From the NCBI GenBank assembly GCA_005877655.1, contig VBOC01000012.1, forward strand, positions 1 through 6,937: DNA of 6,937 bases. The letters run 5' to 3'. A model generated the notes under the pieces. It made no database searches. It saw nothing but the letters and a program-made list of their open reading frames with translations, and had not been told where the DNA came from. The translations under genes and the position numbers were made by a program. This DNA comes from Ignavibacteria bacterium. Its GTDB lineage: Bacteria; Bacteroidota; Ignavibacteria; UBA10030; SZUA-254. Within the stretch, counting starts at the first letter, position 1, and every line of letters starts with the position of its first letter. Shown piece after piece: positions 6,010 through 6,937 of this stretch.

Positions 6010-6937
6010 TTTCAGGAAATCGACGGAGGTTGAGAATTTCATCGTGACTGCGGCACCAGCGGTAAAAATCGATCGGACTCCCCCGGCTCTTTCCCGCGAA
6101 GAAGAGGTTGGAGCGTGTTCCGTGTCGGTGGTGGGTACCGATTCCGAGTTCATGATGCTGGAATCGGAATGGGACAGCCTTCTCTCAACAGCCGAAGCTT
6201 CCGTCTTCCAGACATTCGAATGGATCAGCAGCTGGTGGAAGTACTTTGGAAGCGGTTGCCGCCTCAACTGCCTGGTGTTCAAGACCGGCGATCGGATCGT
6301 GGGTATCGCGCCGCTGTTCAAGAAGGATGTGCGCATCCTGAGGCTCGGGGTTGCCACGCATTTGCAATTCATCGGCTGCTGGCTCTCCGATTACGTCGAC
6401 ATGATCATCCGCCCCGGCTCCGAACAGAGCGTCCTCCGGGCGTTTACGGATCATCTTCGCGCAACTTCGGGAGAGTGGGATGTGCTTGACATTCAGGATG
6501 TGAACGAGCGCTCCGCGCTCGTGAAACTGTTTCCGGACATCCTCAGGAAGTGTGGATTCACGGCGACACATTATCAGGGGAATGTCGCCCCATTCATCGA
6601 ACTTCCGCCGACCGAAGACGGTCTCCTGTCGGGCGGCGGCCACACTCGGGGCTACAATTATCGCCGAAAGGTGAAACGTCTCCGGGAAAAATTCAACGCG
6701 AGTGTGGAACTCTACCGGTATGAGACGGACGATGTCAAAGGCGCCGTCGAGATGTTTTCTTCAATTCACGGAGGGCGCTGGAAGAGCCTCGGGCATCCAA
6801 GCGCTTTCGAAGATGAACGGCACCTGGCATTTCACATCGAAGTGTCACAGAAGTTCGCGAAGAGAGATTGGCTGCGGATGTTCTTCCTGAAGGTCGACCA
6901 CCAGCCGATCGCGGTCAATTTTGCGTTCAATTTCCAC
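5999..6937 (+). CDS. CelD/FemAB-like GNAT acyltransferase, 3' end outside window
   Basis: The frame stays open from ATG 5999 through the last base, 313 codons, so the C-terminus is missing. It overlaps the preceding gene's end by 11 bases; purine-rich GGAGAG at 5981-5986 is the nearest upstream ribosome-site candidate, and a later in-frame GTG at 6044 is an alternative. Residues 1-40 look disordered. From residue 43 the pattern follows the acyltransferase half of the preceding fusion: SEWDSLLS (56-63), VFQTFEWISSWWKYFG (69-84), a CLVFKTGDRIVGIAPLF strand pair (91-107), the basic helix YNYRRKVKRLREKF (219-232), and LRMFFLKVDHQPIAVNFAF (292-310), the start of the second GNAT half, like LRLWIMEVNGEQIAYNYSV in the neighbour. 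It should transfer an acyl or aminoacyl group in the same pathway; no signal peptide or membrane segment is seen. No ATP-grasp part is visible, but the gene is incomplete. Donor and acceptor are unknown. Confidence 0.85.
   Translation, partial: MPDDFRKSTEVENFIVTAAPAVKIDRTPPALSREEEVGACSVSVVGTDSEFMMLESEWDSLLSTAEASVFQTFEWISSWWKYFGSGCRLNCLVFKTGDRIVGIAPLFKKDVRILRLGVATHLQFIGCWLSDYVDMIIRPGSEQSVLRAFTDHLRATSGEWDVLDIQDVNERSALVKLFPDILRKCGFTATHYQGNVAPFIELPPTEDGLLSGGGHTRGYNYRRKVKRLREKFNASVELYRYETDDVKGAVEMFSSIHGGRWKSLGHPSAFEDERHLAFHIEVSQKFAKRDWLRMFFLKVDHQPIAVNFAFNFH

Noticed and set aside
6115..6489. A 124-codon + strand open frame inside the last gene.
   Set aside because: It is out of frame with the long open frame from 5999, which carries the acyltransferase motifs; its own translation has no recognisable feature.
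5836..6643. Overlapping - strand open frames (178 and 152 codons) across the junction of the last two genes.
   Set aside because: The + strand here encodes the ATP-grasp C-terminus and the start of a second acyltransferase with recognisable motifs. The antisense products show none.

Overview
This window is a compact block of bacterial accessory genes. All six are on the + strand and packed end to end with gaps of 9 to 40 bases or short overlaps, so they look like one operon. Several lines counted by eye give a G+C content in the high fifties. Start sites have AGGAG/GGAG-type ribosome binding sites. No RNA gene, mobile element or CRISPR array is visible. The gene set (class I methyltransferases, CelD/FemAB-type acyltransferases, an ATP-grasp ligase, bacterial-style ComA and ComB) suggests a bacterium with an elaborate cell envelope. 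The sequence alone does not fix the phylum.

Layout: (1) about 3-935, a SAM-dependent methyltransferase open at the left edge. (2) 922-1809, a second SAM-dependent methyltransferase overlapping the first by 14 bases. (3) A 40-base AT-rich gap with a 7-base direct repeat. (4) 1850-2698, a ComA-family phosphosulfolactate synthase. (5) 2713-3342, a ComB-family 2-phosphosulfolactate phosphatase that appears to lack an internal segment. (6) 3352-6009, an 885-residue fusion of a CelD/FemAB-like GNAT acyltransferase with a COG3919-like ATP-grasp ligase. (7) 5999 to the right edge, a second CelD/FemAB-like acyltransferase that runs off the window.

Working model (inference): ComA adds sulfite to phosphoenolpyruvate and ComB removes the phosphate, giving (R)-3-sulfolactate. 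In methanogens this feeds coenzyme M and in Bacillus it accumulates in spores. Here the pair is followed directly by a ligase/acyltransferase fusion and another acyltransferase, and preceded by methyltransferases, a mix typical of surface-polysaccharide or conjugate decoration. The window may therefore belong to a pathway that makes sulfolactate, or a product of it, and attaches it by amide or ester bonds to a glycan, peptide or lipid. Coenzyme M or sulfonolipid synthesis remain alternatives, since the deciding genes (ComC, ComDE, cysteate enzymes) are not in the window.
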